This document shows, in pieces, positions 32,696 through 42,388 of a DNA stretch of 64,000 nucleotides. The DNA lies in the NCBI GenBank assembly GCA_017792445.1, contig CP051232.1, forward strand, positions 1,054,001-1,118,000, written 5' to 3'. Source of the DNA: Maritimibacter sp. GTDB taxonomy: Bacteria > Pseudomonadota > Alphaproteobacteria > Rhodobacterales > Rhodobacteraceae. Numbering within the stretch: the stretch's first letter is position 1; each line of letters starts with the position of its first letter. The position numbers were made by a program, and so were the translations under genes. The notes under the pieces are model-generated. The model was not told where the DNA came from and did not search any database. It worked only from the letters and a program-made list of their open reading frames with translations.

Positions 32696-32852
32696 CAGGC
32701 GGTGAAGGCCGAAAGGATGCAACGCATTGGCGCGGTCGGACAGACCATGCCGCCCTGCTGGGAGATTGGCAGTACCGATGCAGGTAGCACCCGCAACACC
32801 TCAGCGCGCGCCGGATGCCCGCCTGCACCGCATCAATAAGAACTGTAAGAAC

Positions 32853-32929
32853 TGGCGATCCCTCGAGGACTCGAACCCCGAACCTGCTGATTAGAAGTCA
32901 GCTGCTCTATCCAGTTGAGCTAAGGGACC
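32853..32929 (-). tRNA. tRNA-Arg (anticodon UCU)
   Basis: 77-nt cloverleaf on the minus strand: acceptor GGTCCCT pairs with AGGGATC (one G-U), D-arm TAGCTCAACTGGATAGAGCA, anticodon loop CTTCTAA giving UCU, and T-arm GGTTCGAGTCC-type GGGGTTCGAGTCCTC. The discriminator base is G and the 3' CCA is encoded. It reads AGA codons, rare in this GC-rich genome. Confidence 0.96.
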
Positions 32930-33035
32930 GCTGGCGGTGTTTTGCGACACGGGGCGCGGCAGATCAAGGCGCGTTGCGCGGCTTGTGGCAAAACGTGGGA
33001 CAGGGGCGGCCACAGGCCGCGTCCCTGACCGGGGT

Positions 33036-33347
33036 TTAGTGGGTCCAGGGGCCGCGGCGGTCGGTGGCGAAGTTCTCGCCATAGCCGCGGGCGCGGATGT
33101 TGGGTTTGCGCGACTGCGGTTCCATGACCTGCGCGTCGATGCCGTGCTCTTCGGCGTATTCCAGCGCCGCTTCCTTCGTCGAGAACCGGATCCGTACCTG
33201 CGCCTGCGTGTCGGTGGACGAGGTCCAGCCCATCAGCGGATCGACCTCGCGCGCGCTGTCGGCCGCGAATTCAAGAACCCAGTCACGGGTCTTGGCGGTT
33301 CCGGACTGCATCGCGTTGCGGGCGGGCTTGTAGATGCGGGCGGTCAT
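33036..33347 (-). CDS. ETC complex I subunit, NDUFS4-like
   Basis: 103 aa. Matches the bacterial NDUFS4/AQDQ-type accessory subunit of NADH dehydrogenase: [55 protein letters not shown] and the end [22 protein letters not shown]. It assists assembly or stability of complex I at the inner membrane and is restricted mainly to alphaproteobacteria and mitochondria. Start at 33347 follows CAGGAG with a good spacing. Lies just downstream of tRNA-Arg in the same orientation, as often seen in Rhodobacterales. Confidence 0.9.
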   Translation of the reverse strand: MTARIYKPARNAMQSGTAKTRDWVLEFAADSAREVDPLMGWTSSTDTQAQVRIRFSTKEAALEYAEEHGIDAQVMEPQSRKPNIRARGYGENFATDRRGPWTH

Positions 33348-33858
33348 CGGCGATCTCCTGACGTCTGGCGACGGTATGGCAGAGATAGCGCCGGGATCGC
33401 AACTGCGCAATGCGGCGCTTTTGCGGGATCGGCGGGGATGTTCGGGGGCTTAGGTGCTGTCGGACGCCCGCGTAGTCTTTGAGGGGTGGGGTGGGTGCAA
33501 CGGGGGCGTCCGACAGCGTGCTGCTGCTTGCACAATCAACGTAACCGTCATCGGCGTTAAGATCAACAAGAATTAAACCATAGGTTGAGCGACTTCTTGC
33601 TGATGCTTTGGCGTGTTGCCGCCGCTTGGCTGGGAAAACTGTTGCAGGACAAGGCTGCGGGCACATACCGACGGCCTCTGGCGCTGCACGATTCGAACAT
33701 TGCTGACGAATTTGGGCGGAACTGGGGCACCAGACCCGGACGGTATCTGCATCGGCTGACTCTCGCTGACAGCTGCTGACACGACGGTGTCAGTGGCCGG
33801 GGGTTGAAGCCCGCGGCGGCAGACACAATTGTGATCCTGTCCCAGCCGGAATCAGCAG
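33348..33858. other. 510-base spacer before uvrB
   Basis: No convincing gene; a 64-codon frame at 33585-33779 has no domain, ribosome site or coding bias. An inverted repeat CTGACAC-gacg-GTGTCAG lies at 33776-33793, about 65 bases before uvrB. I searched for the GTTCN7GTTC SOS box of Rhodobacter-type LexA by eye and did not find it. The region includes an AT-richer stretch around 33535-33590 where the uvrB promoter may lie. Confidence 0.4.
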
Positions 33859-36051
33859 ATGCACAACAATCGCCCCGACCAAATGCCGATCCTGCACGCC
33901 GCAGCCGCGGATGTGCGCACCCGCGAGAAGCTGGAAGGCGGCAAGCAGATCGTCATGCAGACCGAGTTCAAGCCCGCCGGCGACCAGCCGACGGCGATCG
34001 CGGAGCTGAAGCAGGGTGTCTATGACGGCGAGCGCGATCAGGTGCTGCTGGGCGCGACGGGCACCGGCAAGACCTACACGATGGCGAAGGTCATCGCGGA
34101 AACCCAGCGACCGGCGATCATCCTTGCACCCAACAAGACGCTGGCGGCGCAGTTGTATGGCGAGTTCAAGGGCTTCTTCCCCGACAACGCGGTCGAGTAC
34201 TTCGTATCCTACTACGACTACTACCAGCCCGAAGCCTATGTGCCGCGGACCGATACCTTCATCGAGAAGGAAAGCCAGATCAACGAACAGATCGACCGGA
34301 TGCGCCACTCTGCCACCCGGGCGCTTCTGGAGCGCGACGACGTGATCATCGTGGCGTCGGTCTCGTGCATCTACGGCATCGGCTCGGTCGAGACGTACGG
34401 AGCGATGACGCAGGACCTGCACGTCGGTAAGGAATACGACCAGCGGCAGGTGATGGCCGACCTCGTGGCGCAGCAGTACCGCCGCAACGATCACGCGTTC
34501 CAGCGCGGCAGTTTCCGCGTCCGGGGCGACGTGCTCGAGATCTTCCCCGCGCACCTTGAAGACCGGGCGTGGCGGCTGTCGTTCTTCGGCGAAGAACTGG
34601 AGTCGATCACAGAGTTCGACCCGCTCACCGGCGAAAAGACCGACACTTTCGACCGCATCCGCGTCTACGCCAACAGCCACTATGTGACGCCGCGCCCGAC
34701 GATGAATCAGGCCGTGATCGGCATCAAGAAAGAGCTGCGGCAGCGGCTGGATCAACTGGTCGGCGAAGGCAAGCTGCTGGAAGCGCAGCGGCTGGAACAG
34801 CGCACCAACTTCGACATCGAGATGCTCGAGGCGACCGGCGTCTGCAACGGTATCGAGAACTACTCCCGCTATCTCACCGGCCGCGCACCGGGCGAACCGC
34901 CCCCCACCCTGTTCGAGTTCATCCCCGACAACGCGCTGGTGTTCTGCGACGAAAGCCACGTCTCGGTGCCGCAGATCGGCGGCATGTACCGGGGCGACTA
35001 TCGCCGCAAGTTCACGCTGGCAGAACACGGCTTCCGCCTGCCCTCGTGCATGGACAACCGCCCCCTGAAGTTCGAGGAATGGGACGCGATGCGCCCGCAG
35101 TCTGTCTACGTCTCGGCGACCCCGGGATCGTGGGAACTGGAACAGACCGGCGGCGTGTTTACCGAACAGGTCATTCGTCCGACCGGCCTGCTGGACCCTC
35201 AGGTCGAAATCCGGCCGGTCGAGACGCAGGTCGACGACTTGCTGGACGAAGTCCGCAAGGTGGCCGACGCGGGCTATCGCACGCTGGTGACCACGCTGAC
35301 CAAGCGGATGGCCGAGGACCTGACCGAGTACATGCACGAACAGGGCATCCGCGTGCGCTATATGCACTCGGACATCGACACGATCGAGCGGATCGAAATC
35401 CTGCGCGACCTGCGGCTGGGCGCTTTCGACGTGCTGATCGGCATCAACCTGTTGCGCGAGGGCCTCGACATCCCCGAGTGCGGACTGGTGGCGATCCTCG
35501 ACGCCGACAAGGAAGGTTTCCTGCGCTCTGAAACCTCGCTGATTCAGACCATCGGCCGCGCCGCGCGGAACGCGGACGGGCGGGTGATCATGTACGCCGA
35601 CCGCATCACCGGCTCGATGGAGCGCGCTTTGGGCGAGACCGAGCGCCGCCGCGAAAAGCAGATCGCCTATAACGAGGAACATGGCATCACCCCGGAGACG
35701 GTCCGCAAGAACGTCGAGGACGTGCTGGCGGGCCTGTATCAGGGCGATACCGACATGAACCGCGTCACCGCCAAGGTCGACAAGGTGGCGGGAGGCAATC
35801 TTCAGGCGCATCTCGACGGGTTGCGCGACGACATGCGGAAGGCGGCCGAGAACCTCGAATTCGAGGAGGCCGCCCGGCTTCGGGATGAAATCAAACGGCT
35901 GGAAGCTGTCGACCTCGCCATCCACGACGACCCGCTGGCGCGGCAGTCTGCGGTGGAGGCCGCCGCAGAGGCTGCAGTCGGCGTGAAAGGGCGCAGCACG
36001 GCGGGGAGGCCGGGGCAGCGCGGAGGCAACGTAAAGAGGAGGAAGCGATGA
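33859..36051 (+). CDS. uvrB: Excinuclease ABC subunit UvrB
   Basis: 730-aa DNA-damage recognition helicase of nucleotide excision repair; works with UvrA, then recruits UvrC for incision. Seen: Walker [13 protein letters not shown] (about residue 65), the DNA-clamping beta-hairpin [31 protein letters not shown], the DEAD-like segment ALVFCDESH, motif [15 protein letters not shown], motif [16 protein letters not shown] and QTIGRAARN, and a C-terminal UVR domain ([20 protein letters not shown]). It carries an extra N-terminal 30 residues; the ATG at 33883 could also be the start. Length is slightly above the usual 660-700. The stop overlaps the next gene (ATGA). Confidence 0.97.
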   Translation: MHNNRPDQMPILHAAAADVRTREKLEGGKQIVMQTEFKPAGDQPTAIAELKQGVYDGERDQVLLGATGTGKTYTMAKVIAETQRPAIILAPNKTLAAQLYGEFKGFFPDNAVEYFVSYYDYYQPEAYVPRTDTFIEKESQINEQIDRMRHSATRALLERDDVIIVASVSCIYGIGSVETYGAMTQDLHVGKEYDQRQVMADLVAQQYRRNDHAFQRGSFRVRGDVLEIFPAHLEDRAWRLSFFGEELESITEFDPLTGEKTDTFDRIRVYANSHYVTPRPTMNQAVIGIKKELRQRLDQLVGEGKLLEAQRLEQRTNFDIEMLEATGVCNGIENYSRYLTGRAPGEPPPTLFEFIPDNALVFCDESHVSVPQIGGMYRGDYRRKFTLAEHGFRLPSCMDNRPLKFEEWDAMRPQSVYVSATPGSWELEQTGGVFTEQVIRPTGLLDPQVEIRPVETQVDDLLDEVRKVADAGYRTLVTTLTKRMAEDLTEYMHEQGIRVRYMHSDIDTIERIEILRDLRLGAFDVLIGINLLREGLDIPECGLVAILDADKEGFLRSETSLIQTIGRAARNADGRVIMYADRITGSMERALGETERRREKQIAYNEEHGITPETVRKNVEDVLAGLYQGDTDMNRVTAKVDKVAGGNLQAHLDGLRDDMRKAAENLEFEEAARLRDEIKRLEAVDLAIHDDPLARQSAVEAAAEAAVGVKGRSTAGRPGQRGGNVKRRKR

Positions 36052-36401
36052 GACGCACGATCACGCAAGGCGTGGCTCTGGCCGCGATGCTGACCGGCAC
36101 GCAGGTGCTGGCCGACGGCTCGACGGACATGTGCCTCGACATGAGCGGCACGGATGAGGACCAGTGCGCCTGCGCCGAAGAGACGCTGGCCGGAACGCTC
36201 GCCGCAGAGGATTATGATCTCTATACGAAGATCGGCACCCTCTACATTGCGAACATGGCGGCGGGTCAGGAGATGGCCGACGCCTGGGACGCCGGGCTGG
36301 AGTTGGTCGCGAACGAACACGGTCTGGGCACGTCCGACCTGCGCAGCCGCATGAACGACGCGGGCAAAGCGCATCGCGAGGCAATCGACGCCTGCGGCTA
36401 G
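36048..36401 (+). CDS. Small secreted protein of unknown function, coupled to uvrB
   Basis: 117 aa. Signal peptide [22 protein letters not shown]. Mature part acidic, with cysteines at MCLDM, QCACAEE and DACG, the pattern of a small disulfide-bonded helical protein, and AMTVD-free; no family recognised. The ATG overlaps the uvrB stop as ATGA, so it is probably translated with uvrB although a repair role is unlikely for a secreted protein. The frame ends 66 bases before the next gene. Confidence 0.65.
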   Translation: MRRTITQGVALAAMLTGTQVLADGSTDMCLDMSGTDEDQCACAEETLAGTLAAEDYDLYTKIGTLYIANMAAGQEMADAWDAGLELVANEHGLGTSDLRSRMNDAGKAHREAIDACG

Positions 36402-36467
36402 ATGTGAGGGGACGTGACGCCTTGCGCCGAAGGCGGAGCGGGTAAGAAATAGGGGGAGGAGCACGCG

Positions 36468-37223
36468 TTGATCAGGACCGCGACCGTGGCCCTTTTTGCC
36501 GCGACCTGCGTCGCATGGCCCTTCGCTGTCCAAGCGCAAGAGATGACCTGCACCCCCACGCTGGCAGAGCAACCCGCGCTCGCCGCGCTTCAGACCGCTC
36601 TCGATCAGGTGGACGGCATCTATCCGAACCTTACCGACGCCTTCCACGCCGCAGTCAAGGCCGTCTGCATCGCCGAGCCGCCGGTCGGCGCGCAGGGTTT
36701 CTTCGAACCCGACACCCGGCACATGGTCCTTGCCGCCGATCTTCCGGTCGGATTGCAGCAGGCCGTCTTCTTTCACGAGCTTCGCCACGCCCAGCAATTC
36801 GCCATCGACGCCTGCCCCGTCCCCGGTCTGTCCATGCGGGAGCACGCCGAGGTGATATTCGCGATGGAAGCCGACGCCTCTGTGGCAACCGTCGTGATTG
36901 CCGACGCGCTTCGGGCAAACGGCGACCCGGCGATGTGGAATGCACTGGCGAATTGGCCTTTGCAGGCCGACATCCTCGCCGCCTACGCAACAGCGCGCGC
37001 GGCCGGGCAGGACGTCGCCCTCGCCGCCTCGGCCGCGTTCGACCAGTGGTACGCGAACGAGACGCGGAAAGACCTGTACTATGTCGACTCGTGTCTGCGG
37101 TTCTTGGAAGAGCAGGAAAGGGAACACCGCCTGCCCAGCTACGGGACGGTCGACCCCGCGTTCTTCGGCCGTCTGTGCAGGCTGCCGGACGGAACCGAGT
37201 ACGTTTGCGCCCCCCCGGAATGA
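36468..37223 (+). CDS. Secreted HExxH protein, DUF6782-like putative metallopeptidase
   Basis: 251 aa starting with TTG behind a good GGAGGAG site. Signal peptide MIRTATVALFAATCVAWPFAVQAQ. Contains FFHELRHAQQFAIDAC (about 103-118), a zinc-binding HExxH motif, with a downstream REHAEVIFAMEADAS segment that can give the third ligand (Glu). Two or three disulfides are likely (CTPTL, CIAEP, DACPVP, DSCLR, RLCRLP). The layout resembles DUF6782, a family of predicted but uncharacterised metallopeptidases. No experimental substrate. It ends 16 codons before an untranslated stretch. Confidence 0.75.
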   Translation: MIRTATVALFAATCVAWPFAVQAQEMTCTPTLAEQPALAALQTALDQVDGIYPNLTDAFHAAVKAVCIAEPPVGAQGFFEPDTRHMVLAADLPVGLQQAVFFHELRHAQQFAIDACPVPGLSMREHAEVIFAMEADASVATVVIADALRANGDPAMWNALANWPLQADILAAYATARAAGQDVALAASAAFDQWYANETRKDLYYVDSCLRFLEEQEREHRLPSYGTVDPAFFGRLCRLPDGTEYVCAPPE

Positions 37224-37539
37224 ATGTTCCGTAGGGTGCGTTTTCAACGCATCCCCCCTGCTCTCCCGAAGACCCCGTCGCGACTCGGTCCGTTTTCTGG
37301 TAGGATCGTTCCACGAAGCGAGTCTACAGCGCCTCATCCCCGGAATTACCCTGTCGAATGCGCGCCGAGAAGCTTCCTCGAAACCGCCGTGCCACTCTCC
37401 GCGGCGGTTTCGTGCGCGACAATCCCACTTCCACGACTCACGATTTGAGCGTATACGCGTCGCCAGCCGGGGCGCAGAGGCTCCGCACGGCCGCCGCAAG
37501 GGTTTCCCCCAGGGCCACCCCCTCATCACGGACATCGAC
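37224..37539. other. 316-base non-coding spacer with a terminator-like hairpin
   Basis: No gene seen. It contains a perfect nine-base inverted repeat AAACCGCCG / CGGCGGTTT at 37381-37410 with a 12-base loop; T's in the second arm give it a weak terminator look for the upstream gene. The remainder (37230-37380, 37411-37530) shows nothing recognisable. Confidence 0.4.
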
Positions 37540-37812
37540 ATGCGCGCCATTCTCGCCGCGTCCCTTCTCCTTGCTGCCGCTCCCGCGCTGGCCGACCAGA
37601 CCTCTGGCACCGTCGCGCTTTATGATGCGGCCAGCCACCAGCTGACCTTTACCGACCGCACTGTGTGGTACCTGCCCGCCAGCCTCGAGATGCCGCTGGG
37701 CGTCGTGCCCGGCGATGTGCTTCAGATCAACTACACCACCAACTCGGACAACGGCTGGCAGGCGATCCAGACCGTGCGCCGCCTCGTCCCTCTGGACGGC
37801 GCCAAAGGCTGA
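37540..37812 (+). CDS. DUF1344-like small secreted protein
   Basis: 90 aa. Signal peptide MRAILAASLLLAAAPALA, then a small beta-barrel-like part with SGTVALYDAASHQLTFTD, WYLPASLEMPLGVVPGDVLQINY, matching the DUF1344 layout (TGTV..., VFALP, L-GD-V-I-Y). Function unknown; related proteins are periplasmic. The ATG at 37540 is the only one giving a signal peptide; the long open frame upstream of it lies in a shadow of the previous gene. Confidence 0.75.
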   Translation: MRAILAASLLLAAAPALADQTSGTVALYDAASHQLTFTDRTVWYLPASLEMPLGVVPGDVLQINYTTNSDNGWQAIQTVRRLVPLDGAKG

Positions 37813-37910
37813 CCCAAGGCGCATTTCGGCGCATTTCCCGCGGCGCGGCGCACAAGGCTTGCCCGACGCCGCGGGATAGGTTTCGGTTCCGGTGAAGGAG
37901 GGTCCTGCCC

Positions 37911-38309
37911 ATGCTCACCGGAACCTGCCTGTGCGGCGCTGTCAGTTGGACGTTCGACGGAGACCCCGGCGACGCGACGGCGTGCAACTGTACCGCCTGC
38001 AGGCGCTATGCGCCGCTGTGGATCTATGATTGGGTGGATGAGCGGATCACCGTCACCGGCGAGACGCGGGCCTATGTGCGCCCGCGCAAGGATGCCGTGC
38101 TGGGCTTCCACTTCTGCCCCACCTGCGGCTGCGTTACCCATTGGAAGGGGCTGAAGCCCGACCCGGACGGACGCACCCGGATCGCGGTCAACGTGCGACT
38201 GTCCGAGCCGGATACGGTGGCGCACCTGCCGATCCGGCATTTCGACGGGCTGGATACGTTCGAGGACCTGCCAATGGACGGGCGCACCGTCCATGACATG
38301 TGGTACTGA
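37911..38309 (+). CDS. GFA/CENP-V family protein
   Basis: 132 aa, glutathione-dependent formaldehyde-activating enzyme (Gfa) fold. Zinc-binding cysteines are in place: CLCGAV (residues 6-11), NCTACRRY (about 26-33) and FCPTCGC (about 67-73). Most members are not true formaldehyde enzymes, so only the zinc fold is claimed. Ribosome site GGAGGG precedes the ATG at 37911. It converges on the YeaQ-like gene with six bases between the stops. Confidence 0.88.
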   Translation: MLTGTCLCGAVSWTFDGDPGDATACNCTACRRYAPLWIYDWVDERITVTGETRAYVRPRKDAVLGFHFCPTCGCVTHWKGLKPDPDGRTRIAVNVRLSEPDTVAHLPIRHFDGLDTFEDLPMDGRTVHDMWY

Positions 38310-38315
38310 CCGCCA

Positions 38316-38588
38316 CTAGCGGTCGAACAGCAGCTTTCCGAGAAACAGCACCACCACCGAGCCGATCAGCGCGAAGACGATGATCGCGAAAACGCCCCAC
38401 GCGGCCAGAAGTCCGATGCCCAGCGCCGCGAACAGGAACGGCGCGGCGCAGGCGCCAACGACGCCCAGCAGCATGTACATGCCACGGTTCCGCCCTGCGA
38501 CCGTACCGGCGATCCATCCGGCCAGCAGGCCGATCACCGCCATGATGACAAGCGCCATGACCCCCATGGCCCCAAGTACACCTTCCAT
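38316..38588 (-). CDS. GlsB/YeaQ/YmgE-family membrane protein
   Basis: 90 aa with three hydrophobic segments (about 8-28, 36-60, 63-85) and the family hallmark GLLAGWIAGTVAGRNRGM plus GVVGACAAPFLFA. Members are small stress-induced inner-membrane proteins of unclear function. Its upstream leader contains a 12-base direct repeat GCATTCGATCCT (38599-38622), in tandem. Start at 38588 follows GGAGG. Confidence 0.8.
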   Translation of the reverse strand: MEGVLGAMGVMALVIMAVIGLLAGWIAGTVAGRNRGMYMLLGVVGACAAPFLFAALGIGLLAAWGVFAIIVFALIGSVVVLFLGKLLFDR

Positions 38589-38761
38589 CCTTGCCTCCGC
38601 ATTCGATCCTGCATTCGATCCTGAGCGGCAACCTAGCCCATTACGGTGGAATACCAGACTTTGCCTGACCCGCTTTGCCCGAAATACTTATGTACCAAGT
38701 TATTTAACGCCACACGGTTTCCGGCTTCAGTCCGGGCGCCTTCTGTCCTTTGGGTTCCTAA

Positions 38762-39094
38762 ATGATAAATTTTGCAACAGGTTACATATTCGCGCTGGCT
38801 TGCGCGCTGATCGTCATCATCGGTGACACGCTTCTCAAACTCGCCGCCGACAAGGGGCACGGCCTTGCCTCGATGCCGCTGGCCGTGGGCTGCGCGCTGT
38901 ACGCGATCTCTGCCGTCGCGTGGTTTCTCGCGATGCGGCACATCTCTCTCGCGCAGGCCGGTGTGGCCTACGCGATGTTCAGTCTTCTGGCGCTGTGCGT
39001 GATCGGAAGCGTGTTCTTCGGCGAGCGCATCAGCTGGCGCGAGGTCGGCGGCATCGGCTGCGCCATGGCGGCCATCGTGCTGATGGTGCGCTAG
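38762..39094 (+). CDS. Small multidrug resistance (SMR)-type transporter
   Basis: 110 aa with four transmembrane helices. Family features: YIFALACALIVIIGDTLLKLAADKG (helix 1; an acidic residue is at the Glu14 position as Asp), AVAWFLAMRHISLAQAGVAYAMFSLLALCVIG and VFFGERISWREVGG. The Asp in place of Glu and the polyamine-like context leave the substrate open; it may belong to the EamA-like half-protein group that forms dimers. ATG at 38762 lacks a strong ribosome site. Isolated gene, AT-rich upstream region. Confidence 0.75.
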   Translation: MINFATGYIFALACALIVIIGDTLLKLAADKGHGLASMPLAVGCALYAISAVAWFLAMRHISLAQAGVAYAMFSLLALCVIGSVFFGERISWREVGGIGCAMAAIVLMVR

Positions 39095-39112
39095 CCTGCC
39101 GCGCCCGGCGGT

Positions 39113-39535
39113 TCAGTCGAAATCGAAGATCTCGGACAGGATCGATTTGCGCCGCCGCTTCTTGTAGTGCTTCCCGTCGCGGCGGCGGTCGTCATACCGG
39201 TAATCGTCGTCATCCCGATAGCGGTCATCCTCGCGGTACCGCTCGCCCCGGTCCTCGTACCGGTCTCCATAGCGGGTTTCGGGCCGGTCGCGGCGCTCGT
39301 GATATTCGCGCGGGGGCTCGCGGTAGGGCTCCTGCCAGACCTGGGGATCGGGTGCGCGGCGCGGGGGCAGCTCCGGCTCGGGCTCGGGCTGGACCAGCGG
39401 GCCGGTGGCCTTCTCGATGATCTTGTCCAGTTCGCCCCGGTCAAGCCAGACCCCCCGGCATTTCGGGCAATAGTCGATCTCGACTCCGTGGCGTTCGGTC
39501 ATAACCAGATCGGCGTCACAGGTGGGGCATTTCAT
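39113..39535 (-). CDS. zf-TFIIB domain protein with charged repetitive tail
   Basis: 140 aa. N-terminal zinc ribbon MKCPTCDADLVM ... IDYCPKCRGVWLDRGELDKII (residues 1-42), the zf-TFIIB type, followed by a low-complexity tail rich in Arg, Asp, Glu and Tyr (RRDRPETRYGDRYEDRGERY and DDDDYRYDDRRR) and a basic end KHYKKRRRKS. Function unknown; the tail suggests nucleic-acid or membrane interaction. Lies between convergent genes and runs the opposite way from the SMR gene. Confidence 0.85.
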   Translation of the reverse strand: MKCPTCDADLVMTERHGVEIDYCPKCRGVWLDRGELDKIIEKATGPLVQPEPEPELPPRRAPDPQVWQEPYREPPREYHERRDRPETRYGDRYEDRGERYREDDRYRDDDDYRYDDRRRDGKHYKKRRRKSILSEIFDFD

Positions 39536-39608
39536 ACGCGGGTCTCCTTTGTGTCGCAGCCGACATGGGAGCCGCAGGCCGCCAACTCAATGACACCACA
39601 CGAAAGGT

Positions 39609-40079
39609 TCAGGGACGCAGGAACTTGGCCCCGCCGTCCATCCGCCGCGGCGTTTCGGCCTCGGGCAGCGGTGCGGCTTCCGGCGCGGCCTCGGCCACCG
39701 GGACGGGCGCAGCGGCAGGGAGATTCACCAGCCGCGGCCCCGTCATCAGCCCCACGCCTTCGCAAGCGATGCCGTTTCCGTCCACGTCATAACGCGGATG
39801 GTAGCCCGGAAAGCCCTTCGCGGCCGGCGCAAGCCCCACCTTGCGGGCGTGGTCGCACCCCGCAAGCGCATAAAGGTGCCGGACCGCATCGACGTTGGAA
39901 AACTCTGATGTGCGGATGAAGATCGACACCGTCAGCGCCGTCGCCACCAACGGCACGCCCGCGATCAGGCCCGCGATGCGCAGGGGCGAGAACGCCTTGC
40001 GCCGCAAGGCTTCGGCCTGCGCGATCCGACGTTCGGCCCGGCGGGCGCGACGCTGCTGGCGGGGTGTCGTTGCGTCCAT
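39609..40079 (-). CDS. Excalibur-domain membrane protein ending GAKFLRP
   Basis: 156 aa. Basic cytoplasmic N-terminus with [18 protein letters not shown], one transmembrane helix (about 35-53), then an excalibur calcium-binding domain: [34 protein letters not shown], where DxDxDG forms the loop and two cysteines pair. A Pro/Ala-rich linker follows, and the last residues are DGGAKFLRP. The same ending occurs on two unrelated proteases at 57099-58717, a point discussed in the findings. Confidence 0.85.
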   Translation of the reverse strand: MDATTPRQQRRARRAERRIAQAEALRRKAFSPLRIAGLIAGVPLVATALTVSIFIRTSEFSNVDAVRHLYALAGCDHARKVGLAPAAKGFPGYHPRYDVDGNGIACEGVGLMTGPRLVNLPAAAPVPVAEAAPEAAPLPEAETPRRMDGGAKFLRP

Positions 40080-40160
40080 GGCAAACCGCCTACCCTTCGA
40101 TTATGGCGCAGGTGGGGCGGCCGGGATAAGCTGCCCGGACACGGAAAGGGAGACAGCCAT

Positions 40161-40865
40161 ATGACCATCCACATCGGCGCGAAACCGGGCGACATCGCCG
40201 AGACCGTCCTGCTTCCGGGCGATCCGCGCCGGGCGGAATGGGCGGCGAAGACCTTCCTCGACGACCCTGTCTGCGTGAACGAGGTCCGCGGCATGCTGGG
40301 CTACACCGGAACGTGGAACGGCAACCGCGTGACGATCCACGGCACCGGGATGGGTATGCCCTCGCTGTCGATCTACGTGAACGAGCTGATCCGCGACTAT
40401 GGCGCCAAGACGCTGATCCGCATCGGTTCCGCCGGGGCGATGCAGGACAGCGTGGCCCTGCGGGATATCGTCATCGCGATGACCTCGACCACGCTGTCGA
40501 CGCCCTCCGCCGGCATCCTGCGAGAGCTGAACTTCGCGCCCTGCGCCGATTTCGGTCTGCTCGAAGCCGCCGTCACCGCCGCGCGCGGCAAGGGACTGTC
40601 GCCGCATGTCGGCAACATCTATTCCTCCGACGTGTTCTACGACGAGCGGCCCGACCTGAACGAGGCGATGACCCGCCATGGCGTGCTTGCCGTCGAGATG
40701 GAAACCGCCGAGCTTTACATCCTCGCGGCGCGTCACGCCTGCCGGGCGCTGTCGGTGTTGACCGTCTCGGACCATCTGCTGACCGGCGAGGACCTGCCGT
40801 CTTCCGACCGCGAACGGTCGTTCGGCGAGATGGTCGAGATCGCGCTGGAAGCCGCTTTCGCTTGA
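40161..40865 (+). CDS. deoD: Purine-nucleoside phosphorylase (DeoD type)
   Basis: 234 aa, hexameric DeoD-type phosphorylase that splits purine (deoxy)nucleosides to base and (deoxy)ribose-1-phosphate. Seen: [15 protein letters not shown] with phosphate-binding Arg, [24 protein letters not shown] (phosphate loop), [10 protein letters not shown] (ribose contacts) and the [10 protein letters not shown] end with the catalytic Asp. Length matches the family. Start at 40161 follows AAGGGAGA. It lies alone; a weakly conserved 208-aa gene follows after 53 bases. Confidence 0.95.
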   Translation: MTIHIGAKPGDIAETVLLPGDPRRAEWAAKTFLDDPVCVNEVRGMLGYTGTWNGNRVTIHGTGMGMPSLSIYVNELIRDYGAKTLIRIGSAGAMQDSVALRDIVIAMTSTTLSTPSAGILRELNFAPCADFGLLEAAVTAARGKGLSPHVGNIYSSDVFYDERPDLNEAMTRHGVLAVEMETAELYILAARHACRALSVLTVSDHLLTGEDLPSSDRERSFGEMVEIALEAAFA

Positions 40866-40918
40866 CCCTCCGGCCTGACGCGGCAGAAAGGGTGCAAAGC
40901 GGACGGACGAGGTAGGCG

Positions 40919-41545
40919 ATGTTCTTCGAGGAAGGCTGGATTCCCCTGGGCGAGGTCACCGGCAACGTGTTCCGGCGGCTGCAATCGCTGAAGGCCGAGA
41001 ACAAGATCGGCAAGGGTCAGGGCAGTCTGCGCAGCATCCTTGCGGTGACGGTCTGGGACGTGTGCGAGGCTTCCGCCAAGCTTGCCGTGACCGCGCCGGA
41101 CGGCACCGCCGTGTCGGTGTCGAAGGACGTCGTGATGTGGGCGGACCCGACCAGCCTGTCGAACGAGCACGTCAACATCCAGGTCGGCACCGTGGGGTCG
41201 TCTGACCTGCTGGACGAGCACGGCGACCTTCCCGACACCGAGACGCTGGTGGCGCGATATGGTCCGTTCCTGAACCTGCCGGTGGTGATCACGACCAACA
41301 CCTTCCAGTCGTCCATCGGCTATCTCGCCGAAGAGGTGAAGGACGATCTGACCGAAGACAAGGAGCTGATCGACGGCGCCCGCACGATCCTGTCGATGGC
41401 CGAGTCCGGAGAGCTTGTGACCCGCGAGATCGCACGAGGCCGCATCGGCACCTCGCTGTCGCGGCGGCGGTTCAAGCTGGCATGGGCGATGGCCGCCGCG
41501 AAGGTGCCGGAGTTGAAGAAGCCGAACCGCTGGGCCGGGCTCTGA
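40919..41545 (+). CDS. Hypothetical 208-aa protein
   Basis: No family recognised. Soluble, no signal peptide. The N-terminal part contains FRRLQSLKAENKIGKGQGSLRSI, then mixed strands such as AKLAVTAPDGTAVSVSKDVVMW and VNIQVGTVGSSDLL, and the C-terminus is basic and helical (SLSRRRFKLAWAMAAAKVPELKK). Its codon use matches neighbours and the start has AGGTAGG before the ATG. It may be cotranscribed with deoD, since both are + strand with a 53-base gap, but no function can be inferred. Confidence 0.6.
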   Translation: MFFEEGWIPLGEVTGNVFRRLQSLKAENKIGKGQGSLRSILAVTVWDVCEASAKLAVTAPDGTAVSVSKDVVMWADPTSLSNEHVNIQVGTVGSSDLLDEHGDLPDTETLVARYGPFLNLPVVITTNTFQSSIGYLAEEVKDDLTEDKELIDGARTILSMAESGELVTREIARGRIGTSLSRRRFKLAWAMAAAKVPELKKPNRWAGL

Positions 41546-41548
41546 CGC

Positions 41549-42388
41549 CTAGTCCGCCAGCAGCCTGACCGCCTGGGTTCCGGGCACGTCTTTCCAGACA
41601 GCGCGTTCGCTCAGCCGTTCCGCCATTTTCTCGGGCAGCAGCATTTCGGTCGTCGCCGGGCGCAGCGGGCCGCGAATGCTGTGCAGGCCGGGCGTGTTCA
41701 GGAAGGTGTCCAGCCGCGGCAGGTCGAAGCTGAAGTCCTGAAAGTCATGCTCGAACGCCGGTTCGCGCAGGAACTTGTACAGCAACTCCATCGTCTCGAC
41801 CGGCGCGGCCAGCAGGCGGTCGTAGTCGATCACGATCATCCGTTCCGACAGCGGCCCCATCAGCGCGTCCTGCACAAGGTTCAGTGAATGGCCGACGATG
41901 CCGTCGTCCGACATCAGCCGGTTCACCCGCTGCGCCAGCGTCGTGTCGGGGTCGAACAGCTTGGATTGGCGGAACGTCAGCGACCGCCGCGCCTTTTCCA
42001 GCGAACTGACGACCTTCGCCGGGTCGCGCACGGTGATGATGAACCGGCACAACGGATACAGCGCAACCAGTTGTTCCGCGCGCAACAGCCAGCGCCGGTT
42101 GGTGTCGAACACGACCTCGGCCTCGCCCCGGTCATGGTGGACCGCGTCGACGACGCCGTGCATCACGGCGCGGCGCTGGTCGTCGTCCAGCAGGGCCGAC
42201 AGTTCGCTGTCGCCCGAGAACTGATTATAGAGCATCTGGAAGATGATCTGAGCCGCACTGGTGCCCGAGGCGCGGAACCTCGGGTTCTGGTTCAGCAGCG
42301 CCGCCAGCATGGTAGACCCGGAGCGCGGCAGACCCACGATGAAGTTGTACCGCGTCGCGCGCTTGCGCCCCTGCCCTGCCTCGGCCAT
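41549..42388 (-). CDS. Sulfotransferase family protein
   Basis: 279 aa from MAEAGQGRKRATRYN. The PAPS-binding 5'-PSB loop is NFIVGLPRSGSTMLAALL near the N-terminus; a 3'-PB-like segment FIITVRDPAKVVSSLEKARRS contains the conserved RDP..V.S pattern. Such enzymes transfer sulfate to small molecules, sugars or proteins; substrate not predictable. Starts further upstream (42484) add an Arg-rich leader without domain content and less likely. It diverges from the ABC-2 exporter genes. Confidence 0.82.
   Translation of the reverse strand: MAEAGQGRKRATRYNFIVGLPRSGSTMLAALLNQNPRFRASGTSAAQIIFQMLYNQFSGDSELSALLDDDQRRAVMHGVVDAVHHDRGEAEVVFDTNRRWLLRAEQLVALYPLCRFIITVRDPAKVVSSLEKARRSLTFRQSKLFDPDTTLAQRVNRLMSDDGIVGHSLNLVQDALMGPLSERMIVIDYDRLLAAPVETMELLYKFLREPAFEHDFQDFSFDLPRLDTFLNTPGLHSIRGPLRPATTEMLLPEKMAERLSERAVWKDVPGTQAVRLLAD

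Noticed and set aside
33585-33779. 64-codon frame in the spacer before uvrB
   Set aside because: No ribosome site, no recognisable domain and no overlap with a neighbouring operon; kept only as spacer.
33348-33858. SOS box for uvrB
   Set aside because: Looked for GTTCN7GTTC / GAACN7GAAC by eye around uvrB and uvrC and found none. The CTGACAC/GTGTCAG repeat does not fit LexA.
38599-38622. Tandem direct repeat GCATTCGATCCT x2
   Set aside because: Exact 12-base duplication upstream of the YeaQ-like gene, but only two copies with no regulatory pattern; too small to interpret.
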